Source: Solea solea
Taxonomy: Eukaryota; Chordata; Actinopteri; Pleuronectiformes; Soleidae
Length of the DNA stretch: 64,000 bases
Reading direction: 5' to 3'
Assembly (NCBI RefSeq): GCF_958295425.1
Contig: NC_081146.1
Location: forward strand, 19,477,458 to 19,541,457
Shown here: positions 45,104-58,108 of the stretch, one piece after another
Layout of the letters: each line of letters starts with the position of its first letter
Position numbering within the stretch: position 1 is the stretch's first letter
Program-made: the position numbers and the translations under genes
Notes under the pieces: model-generated
Seen by the model: the letters and a program-made list of their open reading frames with translations, nothing else
The model's database searches: none
What the model was told of the DNA's origin: nothing

Positions 45104-45990
45104 GTCTAAGATAACATGGGTGCAAACTGATATGATTGAGTATTTAAGTACTAGAAAAAAAATCATGAAACACTCACTAAAATAGTGGGCCCACATGACC
45201 TCTCACTAGCATCCTCCCTGCCGCACAGGTTAGCTGTGCATAATTATGCTAAAACATGGAGACGCCAATGTTTCTACACTGTAGTTCAATTATTAGTCCT
45301 GTAAGTTTTTCTGGAATGCTAAAGTTTAAAGAAATCAAGTTGTTTTCCTTAACAATGTGTCCATTAATATAATCTGTAAGCAACATTTAAAATTTGTAAA
45401 GGATATCAACTAAATATCATGATCACGATAGTAAAGTGTGTGATATTAAGGATGTTTTGATTGCATCACATTTTTATCCTTACGATATCCGATCCCGTAA
45501 TTTTGACCAGTATCAGACTGATACTGATACAGAGTATCTTACCAGCTCATGGCTCATTACAAGTCCACAACGACATGTTACATGCTCTTGGCTTGTCTGT
45601 ACTGCAATTACAGGTCTAAAATGTCACCTCCTTTGGCCAACACATCATCAAAAACACAGCTGACTGGCTGCTCGCACCAACCTGGAAGAACAGGGATCAT
45701 TCTACACATTGCTGCGCACAACCAGAGTGATTCCTGCACTGTATTCGATGAGTCATTAAAAACAGCTCATACCTTAGGGCACAGTATGACAGAACATCTT
45801 CACAGCAGATAAAGAAATACTTCGAGTGAAACAGGAAGGGGAGCATTCAAATCAATTGACCTCCACAATTATTCTTCTTTGCACCCTATTAGAGTAAAAG
45901 GGGGCTAGTATGCCTTTGTTTGAGGCACACAGGGAGTTGAGGGTGTGTGTGAGGGTAATTCACAGTGTGGAGGGGTGGGGTGCAAGGAGA

Positions 45991-46124
45991 AATATATATG
46001 TATGTATATATATATATATATATACATATATACATACATATAGATATATACACATGCATACATATACATATATACATTTATTTATATATATATTTATGTA
46101 TTTATACAAATAAATAAATAAATA
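45991..46124. repeat. (TA)n / (TACA)n-rich microsatellite
   Basis: A long run of TATATA, CATATA and GTATAT words ending in AAATAAATAAATAAAT. Open frames across it are artefacts. Confidence 0.9.
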
Positions 46125-46419
46125 TCCTTTGGTCTACAAAATCAAAATTGACCTTCAGCACATACCTCTGAGATTTCCCATCCACTCTGACACTTTGAGA
46201 GGGGTGGTGGTGGCAGCTGCTCTGCCCCTCTCCCTGCCTCTAACTCTCTGACAGACAGAGCCGGCAGCACAAACCACCGCCTCTAACATTAGTAACACTT
46301 CGGGGGTAAAAACCCATGTGGAGCTGCCGATCACATCCAGTTACAAAACGCACGACACACTCAACCCCCATAACGATCACACTCCCTTTCTCTCTGTTCT
46401 ATCATCACTCATTTCCTGC

Positions 46420-46445
46420 AGGGTGGGGGGGGGGGGGGGGGGTGA
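46420..46445. repeat. Long G-run upstream of ncald first intron start
   Basis: GGTGGGG followed by about 19 more G, then TGAGGGTGGTGG. It is G-rich on the plus strand, so C-rich in the ncald transcript. Confidence 0.85.
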
Positions 46446-46757
46446 GGGTGGTGGTAGCTGAAAACAGATCTGGCTGTGTTTGCTGAGAAAGAAAGCAGCG
46501 AGCATTCTTCACGTTGCTCTGAAAAACATCACATTACATGTCTGCAAAGTATTACAGAGTGTTAAAAAAGAACTGCCCAACATTAAATGTCTGACTGAGG
46601 ATGCAACTAAACGACTACGTCCCTTCTGCACAACAATGCGACTCAAAAACACAAGCTGCCCGTTATCCAGCGTTTACTTGCTGCATTGAAGACACCCACT
46701 GGTTACTACAGCACACACAGTATTTACCCAAAAAGAAAAAACACACAGGAAGCTTAC

Positions 46758-47000
46758 CTCACACTGTAGCAACGTAAAAGCCGCTCAGCAGTCCATCACC
46801 CAGCACTTTCTCCCTAAACTAAGTTTGTGTCAGCAGCAGCTGCAGAGGAAGCAACAGAAGCAACAGGCAAGAATAAAGGAGTGCAGCAAAAGGAAACAAA
46901 GATGAGAGCGGGAGAGAAGGAGATCAGTGAGCAGTGGAGGGGGGGAGGGAGGAGAAGAGTTATGAGTGAATCAGAAAGACGGAGCTCATCGACACTGACA
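46758..47000 (-). promoter_or_regulatory. ncald: Probable ncald non-coding first exon and promoter
   Basis: On the minus strand, CACTGTGAG|GTAAGCTTCC gives a consensus splice donor, with the exon ending at 46758. Upstream is a GC-richer stretch (about 46780-47110) with CAGCAGCAGCTGC and GCTTGACGTCAGAGC (a CRE-like TGACGTCA at about 47083-47090), followed by a GA-rich run. This fits a non-coding first exon, which the acceptor 33 bases before the coding ATG requires. The upstream limit is an estimate. Confidence 0.5.
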
Positions 47001-48446
47001 GACTCTCAGAGACTCCTAGTTTGAGCAGGAGGTTTGTTAAAAGCCCACAAACCAACTCGCTCCTCTGCCTGCCTGCCCAGCTTGACGTCAGAGCAGTCAC
47101 GTGACCTCAGTCTGGTGTGGAGGGGAAATGAAAGAGGAGGGGAGAGACAGAGAGAAAGAGAGCGAGGAAGAGAAAGAGAGAGTGAGACAGAGAAACCTGC
47201 GTTGCCATAGTAACAGGCACACTGCACCGCTATGATTTCAATAGGTCATCTGACAACACACAGACACACTGTGGTAAATGCAAAGCTCAGATCTGCACAG
47301 ACATGATAAACAGAGAGTCTGAAGAAAAAAACCCAAGATAACTAGACATTGATACAAAATGTTTAAAAGTTCACATGTTACGTTTTCATGGTTCACAGAA
47401 ACAGTTGCAATCAAAAAGAGGAAATTAACAGACAAGCTGCACTTTTGAACTTGTGCTTGGAGTTCTGCTCCTTGTTTGATTATTATTCATTACCTTTTTT
47501 TTTTTTTTTTGAGATTTTATTAGACATTAAAGGCTTTGTGTGTGTGTTCATTTTTAATAAATTATCTTTTAATAAGATTCTCTACGTTTGCTAAGACGTC
47601 ATTCAAAGGATAGAAGGCCTCATGGGAATTTGGTCATTATTGATTATTGTTGCACTATATGTTTGTTGTTAATAGGGACACATATTGTAATGTACATTTT
47701 ATGTAATCGGTGTAATCTAGGCATCTTGTCTTCTATATAGTTCAGTGGCATTCTGTATTTAGCTGGAGGCTTTTACGGACTTTGTGTCTGTCGATTTTAT
47801 TATCTTTGCCATTTATGTGTATTTTATTGTGGAAATAAATCAAATCAAATGAAAACATGATGGTAGAATTGGACTTTCCCACAATGTTGCCAATACTGCT
47901 TTCAGTGATTCACTACACTACATGTGTAAAAAGGAGTAATGAGAAAGCTCAACTTAAAATAAACCAATTAAATGTCATCGCTTCAGCGAGGACGAAAACA
48001 CGGCTGCTGTAGTTTTACTTGCTTTTTATTTTATTCATTTATGTGTAATATTGTGACATCAAGAAGGAGCAAACCTTAACACACACAAATGACTCTCCAC
48101 GTATGCCAATATGATTAACATCGAATCAGGAAAAACATGATAATCAACAAATGTGACAAATTAGAGTGGGAATGGGCTAATAAGGCATCCTGACTCTATA
48201 AGGTGATGGTATGACACAGAGACTAGACAAAGAATGAGGGTGTGCCTTGTGAGAAAAATAAAAAAATTCAGGGTCAACCAACTCCCTCCTTGTCCCACCC
48301 TCCACAAAGCTGCAAGTATGAACAGCTTTGGTCTGATTATATTCATTTGGATAGCATCTGCTGGCCTGTTGAATGGAGTGTTGAGGGGCCCAGAGCACGG
48401 TGGGGTTGAGGGCAGGGTGGGGTTGAGGTCAGTCAAGTATAAAGCA

Positions 48447-48477
48447 ACCCCCCCCACCCCACCCCACCCCACCCCCG
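48447..48477 (-). repeat. (GGGGT)n tract, G-quadruplex-like on minus strand
   Basis: On the plus strand, eight C and then CCCC units separated by single A. On the minus strand this gives at least five G-runs of four or more with one-base spacers. Confidence 0.85.
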
Positions 48478-50592
48478 GACTACTATGAGTAACGGCATGT
48501 ATCACGAAGTAAGAGGCACATGGAAGATGAAATGCCACACAGAGCAAAGAAAATTAGCAGAGTACTGGGAGAAGTAATTTAATGAGGCCTGTGGCTGGGA
48601 TGGATATGACTGTAATGGGGCTGTCACTTTCAAATTCATTTATAAAAACCCGTAATTTGCTTAAATAAATTTGAACATCCCCTTGCACATGCTGCCATTG
48701 CCGCTGCCCTAATACACCATAAGAGTCAGTTTGTATTACTTCAATAACAATTTTAATAATGTTTGCTTTATTAACAGTGTCTGAACAGCAAATCACTGAC
48801 AACAGGAGGAGCTCCAACAGCTTTCAAAGTGTGAACTATGCAGGATTTTCACCCTAATTTAACAGATTCATTGTTATTGTGATGGTTAAGTGGCTTATGG
48901 TGGGGAGATTGGGGATTGTCTCCGTCCCCCCCCTGTCTTTTAGTGGAAAACCAGTCCGGCAATATCAGGGTTGGTGGCTCAGATTCCTCAAAATCAGGAG
49001 GTCTGGCGAAGTCTCAGATCTCGCAAGAAACACAAATTGCGTCACGGCACTAAACACACACACACACACATCATAGCCAGGTACCAGCTATAAGATCAAG
49101 AGTTTTTATAAACATGAGGATAAAGCGGTAGACAATCGATGGATGGAAGTTTACACTGGTGTTGTTAAAATATGTAATCCGAAAATGTAGGGGGAGCAAA
49201 CAATGAGAAAACAAAGCGACCAGACTTGCAAAGTTCCACACTAACTAAAATCTAATAAAGTTAGTGTTGGTTCTAAAGGCAAGCGGCCCACCTTAATTTC
49301 AAATATTATTGGCTCCAGTGACCCTCATGTGGAGGATAAAGTGGTAGACAATGGATGAATGAGTGAATAAATAAAAAGTGACAGCCCTAGACTGTAACTA
49401 TTCCGATGAGGAGAAATGCAAGAGACACAAAGGGCTCAGATCATGTAATGAGAGTCTGAGTGTCAGGTGGGCTAATCTGTAGAGAGATGAATTAGTTTGA
49501 TTAAAACCTGAGTCCTGGGATTAGTAAGCCGACGTCTGATGCCTGAACACAAAATGTACTCTTTCACTTTATGCTTTAATCCTTTTTCCACAAATCAAAT
49601 CCCGCTAACCTAGGACTTTTGTCTGCAATGGAAATGAATAAAATCTGCATTCACTCAGTCTACACCTTTTCAAATTTCAAGCATGCACACTCAGCAACAA
49701 TCAAAGATCATTAAGTTGCTGTTGAGTTTGACAGAGAAATTGAAGTGAATAGAACATTGTCACTGGTCCACATATATCTTACTTTGTCCTGTTGTATATT
49801 GTGTTTCCTGCTTCCTCCACTTTGTTTTATGATGCATTTTGTTATTTACAGCAAAAACTCCTCTATTGTCAACTGAAAGGGACTCAATCACCTATTTTCT
49901 GGCAGGTTTAAGTGTGGTGTAAAGTGTGGTATAGTAGAGAAGCTGTGTTTGTCATGTTACCAGAGCACCCACATTAAAGGCTTTGGTACAAACACTTTTT
50001 ATTCACTTAAGTGACTTAAAAGCCTTCTGTTATTTAATCTTGACTGTTGTCACGTTGCTTTACATGAAGTAAAATATTTTACAAAGCTTCATCCAGGTCA
50101 TCATTATCCAAAACATTGAGTCGGTAGCAAATGGACTTGAAGACCTTTTACCTCTCATGGATAAAAGGTGAAACATCTTCAAGAAAAACAGTGAATGTGT
50201 TCACCTGGCTGTGGAGTTAATTTTCAGTATAATTGCCTTTAGCACTATATTGGCAGCTAGCAACACATGCAGTATATTCAGTAAAAACAAGGCAAGCTGT
50301 ATTTACTGTGAGAGCTACAGGTTGAGACACTAATGAAAAAAATGGGGAATGATAAAGGCCCTTGGTATGGGAACACGCTGTGGAATGTGACTGTAACACT
50401 CACCACTATACTGCACGTCTAATCTTAACCTGGCCACATTAAAATAATGACTGTCCAGTTGATTTTCAATTTAAAAAACAAACAAAATACAAAATGTAGT
50501 AACTGTGGACCACCGTTTTCTGATTTTTTGAAAAGCGTGTTACAATGATTTCTGACTCTGGACATAACTTGTGCATAAGCATGCGATCAGCT

Positions 50593-50630
<38 letters not shown>

Positions 50631-53600
50631 TTAGGATGTAGGGTGGGTTCACAGGCACTAGAGGGAATTCCTTCCTCCAGAATTCTCAGGAAGCAACAGC
50701 ATGAGAGGAAGAGAAAACAACTTCTCTTTCCAAGGCAAACCCTTCAGAACGTGTTCCTTTGGAAGAGGAAACACTCCCTGTGCTGTGTCAATGTTAGAAA
50801 CTCACCCCTAAATAACTGCAACATTGTCTGCAGCGTGTTACTAAAATCAGCTCAGGTTACAAAAAATGGTAAATGCACCCAAAAAACAGGCAGTTCATTG
50901 TGAGACCTTGAACCTAACCGTTGCGTTAATCCCAGCTGCTATTAGATTAGATACCAACAGATTATAATAGATATCACATTACATCATTACATTTTCACAG
51001 ATGGATTAGGAGTGCTGCTGCTGGACTGCTATGTTTTTTCTATGATTTGAGTTAAAGCTCAACATGGCATGATACAATGCAGCTCTGAGCTTGCCTCTTA
51101 TACACAACTCAGACAAATAAGACTATGGTGGGGCAAAATAATATTATAACATACATTGATAAAATGTATCATGATTGTGATGCTACATCAGCACTATCAA
51201 ATACAGTGAACAAAAGGTAAATGGAGCATGTGATAGGGCCATGTTTGATCCTCACACTGATTGTTGCAGCTCTGTGACATAAACCACAGACATTCTTCTT
51301 GAAGGCAATGGTCTTTCCTGTGTTTTGTGTTGTCTGAGAGTAGATTGTGTGAGTTTCCAGGAATGAATGTCCACAGGAGTCGGGTTAGTGAATCAGGAAG
51401 TATAATAACAACAATTGCTGGATGTTCTGAAGAGAAACTAATTTATGATACCGCATTTGCCACTTTATTTGCTGTGATGCCAACATCATAGCAAGGAACA
51501 AGGAACAGTTCAAACTTTCCTTTTGCTCATGAGGACCAAAACAAGCTTAATATTGTTCATTGTATACAAACACACTGCTCAAACTCAACATTAACAGACA
51601 TGTCTCACCTCTGCTATGTGGGTCAACAAGTGGGGATGTAGGTGTCTGATGTATTGTCACTCCATCTGTACAAGGAACTGTCCACACAGGACAAAAGCAG
51701 CATGCAGGAGCCACAGTGATAATGGGAATGTAGCGTTTCCCTATTGTTGTCACCTCTCAATGCAACTGCCAATAACAACACATCCAGGAACCAGGAGAAT
51801 CCTGGTCAGTGGAGCGGGGAAGTTAAATAATGTCCAAAATACACCATACGGTTATGATGTGTACATGTGCAGCGATGAATAAACTCAAATACAGATGGAA
51901 ACCACACACAACTACTCATCTGGCAGTATTCTGCAGCAGTCATATTCAGGGTCTTGAATACAGCAGCTGCTGTAATGGCTTTATGTGTAGCTCACTAAAA
52001 TTTGTAGCCGAGATAGTTTGAAAACAAATCTCATGTTACATAACTGCAGTACATGTGGTGGGCGAGCCAATGCAACTTGCTCAACAGGATAATCTTATTT
52101 ACCACGCCAGTTTCCAATACAAGAAAGCCTCTCATTGATGCAGGTTTTGTGTTAAAAGACTGAAGATAAAGCCTTCATTTTACAGTTTTCCAAAGTCAGA
52201 ACGACATATCATAAAGTTTTAAACTAATTCCACTGTTCTAACCCAACACCTAAAGTCAAGCTAGCGCAGGGGTTCCCAACTTTTTTTGACCAGTGGGAAA
52301 GGAGTTTACGACAGGCTTCCTGTTTACAGCCCAGGACTCATCACAAATCGCATCAATAATCATCATCCTTAATTAATCACTGTTGATGTTGATGATCATA
52401 TGATCAATCATCCTGCAGTTTTTTTTTTTGGGGGGGGGGGGGTACATTTATTTACAGTCCTCTCACATATGATAGGGACAGTCCAAACTCCATCTGTAAA
52501 AATCAAACTTTTTTAGAAAAAAAACAAAAAAAACACAAACCTGAACAACAAACAAAATCATTTTCTTCCTTCGGGAAGTGTAAGCACCACCATGACTCAT
52601 CTCTCTTGATAGTCATAGCAATTATTAGTGTGCTCACTCAACCTTTCATGTGCCTATATTTCTTCATAATCCAGAGTGGCAAGAAGCACATCATTTATTT
52701 ATTCCAGCAGTTATACAATCTGCAGTGTCACAAGAGCTTCTCAAAGGTATTGCAACCCACTCCATCAGTGGTGATTCACTAGCTATAAACAGAAGCCAGA
52801 AGAAAAGCCTGGTGACCAGTCTGTCCCACCTGTTTTTCTTTACAGCAGAGAGGACTGACCAGAGCCCACTGTCTCAGTCTCTCTCTTATCGTGGAGCAGC
52901 AGGTTTGGAGTTAGGAGTGGGAAATAGACACGTCACCATCTCTCATATGAGTCATGCTCTGGCTCCATGTTCACTATAGTGATACACATACACATACTCT
53001 GCACATTTATCAATAATATTTATACCGAAATAAAGCAGTTGTCTCTACATATTAATGAATTTCTACTGGCATGGAATGAGTAGACAGATGTAACCAGCCT
53101 GTCAGACACAGCCAGGTTCATCAATAAGATCATAGCAGCAGCCATGGCACTTTTATTTGTATTAGCCAGGGTCTTCTAGTGAGTCACCTTTCACCCCTAG
53201 GTTTGGACAAACTGAGAATGTAGAAGAGTAACTTGTCTTTATTAATTTTTCTCTATGACATTTTCAAAGTTCTTTCCATAAGTTCATGAGAATTCCTGCT
53301 CCACATTTGCTTGGTCTGTCAAAACCTGTGCACTGACAATTATTGTAGTGTGAATTTACATGTCTTTCTTAGCTACTCAGCCATAGTGCTACCTCATCGG
53401 CAATGCCAATTAACACCAACTAATTTGAGAGTAGCTGGGAGATAGATGGGGCTGCATCTGATGAGTCAGAATGACTGTGTGAATGCAGTCTCATCAGGGC
53501 GTGGCCATATCAGTCTAAAAGTAAGATCCAAAGCTCTAGTTTTTGAGATACTCAAAGCTCAAAATGTTGTTTATATTTTCTAAAGTCTCCCATTAATGTT

Positions 53601-53636
53601 ATTCTATAAAAGCTAGCACTAGCAGCCTTCACTAAA

Positions 53637-54503
53637 GCCCCTTTTCCACCTATGGTCCCAGCTTGCCTCGCCTAGGCATGGCACAGCAAGGTGACTTGCT
53701 GAAGCTATTAATCAATCAACATGTAGTTTTGGTTTAGCAGGGTTTAATTTTAATTTTAAGTTTTAGTTTAAAACTTAGCCAACATTATTAAATAGGGCAT
53801 TAATAAAAAGTATGCCTCGCCTGTCCTTGTATGTCCCCAGCACTATTTATGATCAACAATTTTGTCCCCACCACTATTTATCAATTTATCATTAATGAAA
53901 AAAAAAAGTTCGGGAGGGGGGTCGCTGTAAAGCAGACGGCCGCCTGCCACCTTCGCCCTGAGCTTTTCCAAGCTGACCTAGAGCCGGTCGCGGCACACCA
54001 CTGGCTGAAGGAAAGGCGCCCGGCGGGGATGATTTGGATTGTTGGATTGGAAATTTCCGATCCATGAATTACGTTTGTATCGGAACCCGATACCGATACT
54101 GGATCGGATCGGCCCCATCCCTATTTGTGATGCCGCTCACCAGTCGCAATCAGCAGTGCTGTTGCTAAATACACCAGACTCCTCTGTCAAATTTTGAGAC
54201 TTTAGACATTCCCTGGTAATTGTTGGAGATTAACCCACGTTTTTAGCATTGTTAAGTCTTTTTAACTGCTCTACAGTTCGGCATTGTTTGGCTCGATTCT
54301 TGTGTCGGATGGCACTCTGACCAATCAGTGGTTGGCAGTCTGGCGATGTCATGCATAATATCGCCTCAGCATGCTTGGAACCTTGCCAGAGCAGGTACTA
54401 AAAGAACTACCTTGTACCAGGTACTATCGCTCGTGGAAATGCAAAATAACCGTGCTGTGCTGAGGCGAGTCGAGTCTAGTCGACCTGGTGGAAATACGCC
54501 ATA
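53637..54503. mobile_element. Inverted-repeat DNA element with nested repeat
   Basis: The left end (GCCCCTTTTCCACCTATGG ... CTTGCCTCGCC) and the right end (CTGAGGCGAGTCGAGTC ... CCTGGTGGAAATACGCC) are inverted relatives. This resembles the widespread fish element with a GTTTCCACC-type terminus. About 53750-54126 looks foreign: it includes a TATCGGAACCCGATACCGA block ending GGCCCCATCCCTA, like the hAT fragment family at 43.6 kb. The order suggests a hAT-type repeat inserted in an older element. Boundaries of the inner piece are approximate. Confidence 0.5.
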
Positions 54504-55048
54504 ACACACAACATTAACAATAGATGCCTTCTCACTGTCACACAGTACAACGTTTCCTGTCAGGCAGCTTTTAATAAGCTCACTGTGTGTTTGTTTAGAA
54601 AATACATAAGAATGATGAACTTGCAGTTTAGGCATGTTGATACATGAACCATATTGGAATTTCTAGTATATAGAAGTTGTGTATAATTACTTGAGGTTAT
54701 GGCAGCAAGTATGGCTGCCACGAGAACCCTGATGATTCACATCAATGTCAGGGGGGCCACAAGTTTTTCCTTGCATATTTTATGAATCCCATTACGATTA
54801 TAATCCTGGGTATTGAGGGGATTGGAAATCCATTGGTTCATATACAAAGTCAAATCAAAACATTTATTGCTCATATTAATGCAAAACTTTATAGACATTG
54901 AATCAGATACTCAAATGTTTTCATTAAAAGAATAATGGTATTATGTTGAAATATGTCAGCAATGATAGGAAGCTGTAAAGACAAGTATAAACATTTTATA
55001 GCTCTAATAGATACCCATTTCACTTTGTCCAGATCGACTTTTAACATA

Positions 55049-55945
55049 CAGTTGGGTTCAAAACAATAGCAGTGTGTTTAAAAACGTGAATAAAGCACAA
55101 AATATTTGTAATAATTTTTATTTGATGCATTGGGAACACTGCACATTATATTCTAAATCAAAACACAAAAATGTATACATTTTTTCAACTACTTTACAGA
55201 AAATGAAGAAAAATGAATAATAGGCTGTTCAAAAATAGCCGATTATTTATTATTTTTATTATTTATTATTTAAATAGGCCCGATACCATAGTATAGTAGT
55301 ATTTATCGCATACCGGGGATCATGGATCAGTTTGCATACATCAAAATACTTGAAGAGGTCATATTGCCTTATGCTGAAGAAGAAATGCCCTTGAAATGGG
55401 TGTTTCAGCAAGACAACGACCACAAACACACCAGCAAGCGAGCAACATCTTGGTTCCAGACCAACAAAATTAAAGTTATGGAGTGGCCAGCCCAATCCCC
55501 AGACCTTAATCCGATAGAAAACTTGTGGGGTGACATCAAAAATGCTGTTTCTGAGGCAAAACCAAGAAATGCAAAGGAATTGTGGAATGTCGTCAAATCA
55601 TCCTGGGCTGGAATACCTGTTCACAGGTGCAAGAAGTTGGTCGACTCCATGCAACACAGATGTGAAGTACTTCTCAGAAACAGAGGTTATACAACTAAAT
55701 ATTAGTTAAGGGATTCACAGGAATGCTAAATCCTAAAGTACAGTTTCATTATGTACAATAAATATTTCAGTTTGTGAAGAAAAATGCATACACTGCTATT
55801 TGTTCATTTTCTGTAAAGTAGTTAAAAAATTGATACATTTTTCTTCATGTTTTGATTTAGAATATAATGTGCAAATAAAAATTATTATCAGGATTTTGTG
55901 CTTTATTCAGGTTTTTAAACACACTGCTATTATTCTGAACACAGA
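55049..55945 (+). mobile_element. Internally deleted Tc1/mariner element
   Basis: It begins after TA with CAGTTGGGTTCAAAACAATA and ends with the inverse (CACACTGCTATTATTCTGAAC). The terminal inverted repeats extend about 200 bp: AATAAAGCACAAAAT and CTACTTTACAGAAAATGAA recur inverted at 55800-55910. One third to half of a full element is missing, including the 5' half of the transposase gene. Confidence 0.88.
55322..55705 (+). pseudogene. Tc1-like transposase, C-terminal fragment
   Basis: A 127-codon open frame encodes only the C-terminal part of a Tc1-family DDE transposase, an enzyme that cuts and pastes its own element at TA sites. FQQDNDHKHTS contains the second catalytic Asp (residue 31). 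SPDLNPIENLWG contains the catalytic Glu (residue 66). The 34-residue spacing of the DD34E class is kept. The helix-turn-helix DNA-binding region and first catalytic Asp are absent, so it cannot be active. The first ATG is merely the first after the deletion joint. The uninterrupted frame suggests a fairly recent loss. Confidence 0.9.
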
Positions 55946-56859
55946 ATAATAGGTTTAGGTTCAAGTAAACTTTAGTAGTAGGCTCAACTAGACTTTGGCT
56001 GTTAATCCATGTTGGCTCCTTCGAGTAATGGCAATTATCTTTAATCACTGTGGGTTTTTCCCAAGTTGGTGCATCAGTCTAAAAATACCATATCATAGTA
56101 ACAGTCTACATTAGTGTTTTCCCCACCATCTCCAGCAGGGCATCTCATTAAGAGCTAAAATAACACCAGCTGCTCATACTGCTGTAACTGCGAAGAGAGC
56201 TGTCAGAGAATGTGAGGTTATCCTTCTAAACACAATGTTAGTTATACCTCGTCTGATCAGAGGCACAATCTGGAAGTCAAAACACCTCGAATAAGACATT
56301 CTTTCTTTTCTGTCAATTTGCAGAGAGCAGCAGCTTACAGTCAGACAGACACACACTCACACATACCTAACACCTTTACCTCAAATCAAAATTCAGTAGG
56401 TGTCGAATCCAAAATATTCACAACTGTGGCCATTAACAGAAGACAGTCTAATACATACTATGCAGAAGTCACATCATCTTATCACTCATTTTGCAGCAGT
56501 TGCCAGATACTTCAGTTCTACCATTGTTTTAAGGGTTTAAATTTGATGAGAAGATGAATATCACACTTGCAGTTATCTTAGCTTGGAATTAAGATGTGAA
56601 GCAGCAGCAGCAGCAGCCACTTTCTAGTTTTAACTGAACACTTCATCTATCATTTCAGAACTACAGTGAGTGAAGCTTTCATATCTGAATAAAACCACTT
56701 AGACAAGTGGTTGTCATCTTCAAGAAGTTCAGAGGTTACAGTGACCTGACAGTTGCAGTTGACCCTTGTAAAGCAGTGGGCCTCTTCAATGGACAAGCTG
56801 CAGCTGTCTCTTAGTCTGAGAGCCCCCTCAGGCTGATGTCTGTGCGTCTGTGTGTGTGT

Positions 56860-57260
56860 GTGTGTATACACACTTGTATTTGCTTCCTCTTTGGGACCTT
56901 CTCTGGCATGAGCACTGACCTTATCAGGTCTAGTAGTCCTCATTGGGACCAAACCCTGGAACTAATAGGGCAGAACCTAATTTCTGAGGAACTAAGATTT
57001 TAATTGTGGGGTTAGGGATACCTTAGTTAAGATGGCTAAATGAATGGACGTCAATGCAGTGTCCCAAGAACAACAGCTGTGCAAACCTACATCTGTGTAT
57101 CTGTGTGCATCTATAGTTGGCTGCAAGGACACATTTTGATTTAAACATGTTTGTGAAGACATTTTGGATGGGCCTCACAACTTTAATGGGCATTTTGAGG
57201 GTTAAGACTTGGTTTAGGGGTTATGGTTAGGTATTGAGTACGAGTGTCCTCACAAAGAAT
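56860..57260. repeat. Dispersed fish repeat, TTTGGGACCTTCTCTGGCATG type
   Basis: It begins near GTATACACACTTGTATTTGC and includes TCCTCATTGGGACCAAACC, GGCAGAACCTAATTTCTGAG and a GGTTAAGACTTGGTTTAGGG block, ending near GTCCTCACAAAGAATG. Fragments of the same family are at about 13979-14090, 16255-16330 and 36335-36440. Confidence 0.6.
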
Positions 57261-58068
57261 GCTATAGAAGAATGTGTGACCAAAAGTGTGTGTGCATGTG
57301 TGACTGTGTGTAAAGGCTTGCGTTTCGAGGGATTTGAGGGCCTGGGAACTGTGTGGAAATCACATCGGTCTCCCTCTGGCTCATCTCTGAGTCATGGGAA
57401 ACAACAGTTACCAAAAACAACAGAGCTCGGGCACAATGCAGCTGGACCACCGAACACTGTGCTGTTTGACCTCAAAAGGTCAATGACTACAACACTATCA
57501 TTTACTATGAAAAAATTTGAGCTATAATTATCAGGAAGACCTCCTTGAACTTATGTTTGTCCCCAATGAATCAACTGGTTTGATATGTTTTACCAGAACA
57601 AAATCTCAAAATAGAACATGAAAGCCTTAAATCTATCAAATCCACATTGTGATCTGAGGTAAGCAGAGAAGATTCTCACTTGTCACATTCTTCTCTTGCT
57701 TTGTATCTTTTCTCATTGTGTCATTTTTTTCAAACATATAATTCTTTGAACCAACACATCAAGCGAGTGGCATGTCCCAATGATTTCTACATCCACAGAA
57801 AACCCTCAATAAAAAGCACAACATGGTTGCGAGTCAACCCTGGATGACTAGAAGACTATATTTCAGAATACACTGATAAAACACTAATTCAAATCTTTTG
57901 TACATACTTTTCTGGCCTTTGTTGAGGTTCAAAGGGTGATTTCAGTCTACTCAGTCAGATCTGTAGAAGCAAACGTAATATGTATGGTTAAACAAAACAA
58001 AAAGCCTATTAAATTAGATACTGCACTCAAAATGTTGAATTTTGTTATTGTTAAAAATGATGATTAGA

Positions 58069-58070
58069 AC

Positions 58071-58106
<36 letters not shown>
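58069..58106. repeat. (AAT)n microsatellite
   Basis: Twelve or more uninterrupted AAT triplets. Confidence 0.9.

Positions 58107-58108
<2 letters not shown>

Larger units (their letters stand above)
31270..46757 (-). other. ncald intron 1, about 15.5 kb
   Basis: A long first intron between the probable non-coding exon and the first coding exon. It contains dispersed repeats: a hAT-like end at about 33490-33900, hAT elements at 36116-36326, 43606-43964 and 44860-45103, a TATCGG-rich fragment at about 45420-45550 and microsatellites. Candidate conserved blocks are at about 34950-35150 and 35220-35720. No coding exon is recognised. Confidence 0.6.
47001..55048. other. Region upstream of ncald, no gene recognised
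   Basis: This stretch holds a GA-rich tract (47120-47190), a C-rich quadruplex-like tract (48447-48477), fragments of the GGATAAAG repeat (49110-49145, 49318-49370), CT/GT microsatellites (50592-50633), a T/G-run (52419-52443), a CAGGGGTTCCCAAC hAT-like end at 52267 and the nested repeat at 53.6-54.5 kb. I see no coding exon. Further non-coding ncald first exons could exist here. Confidence 0.5.
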
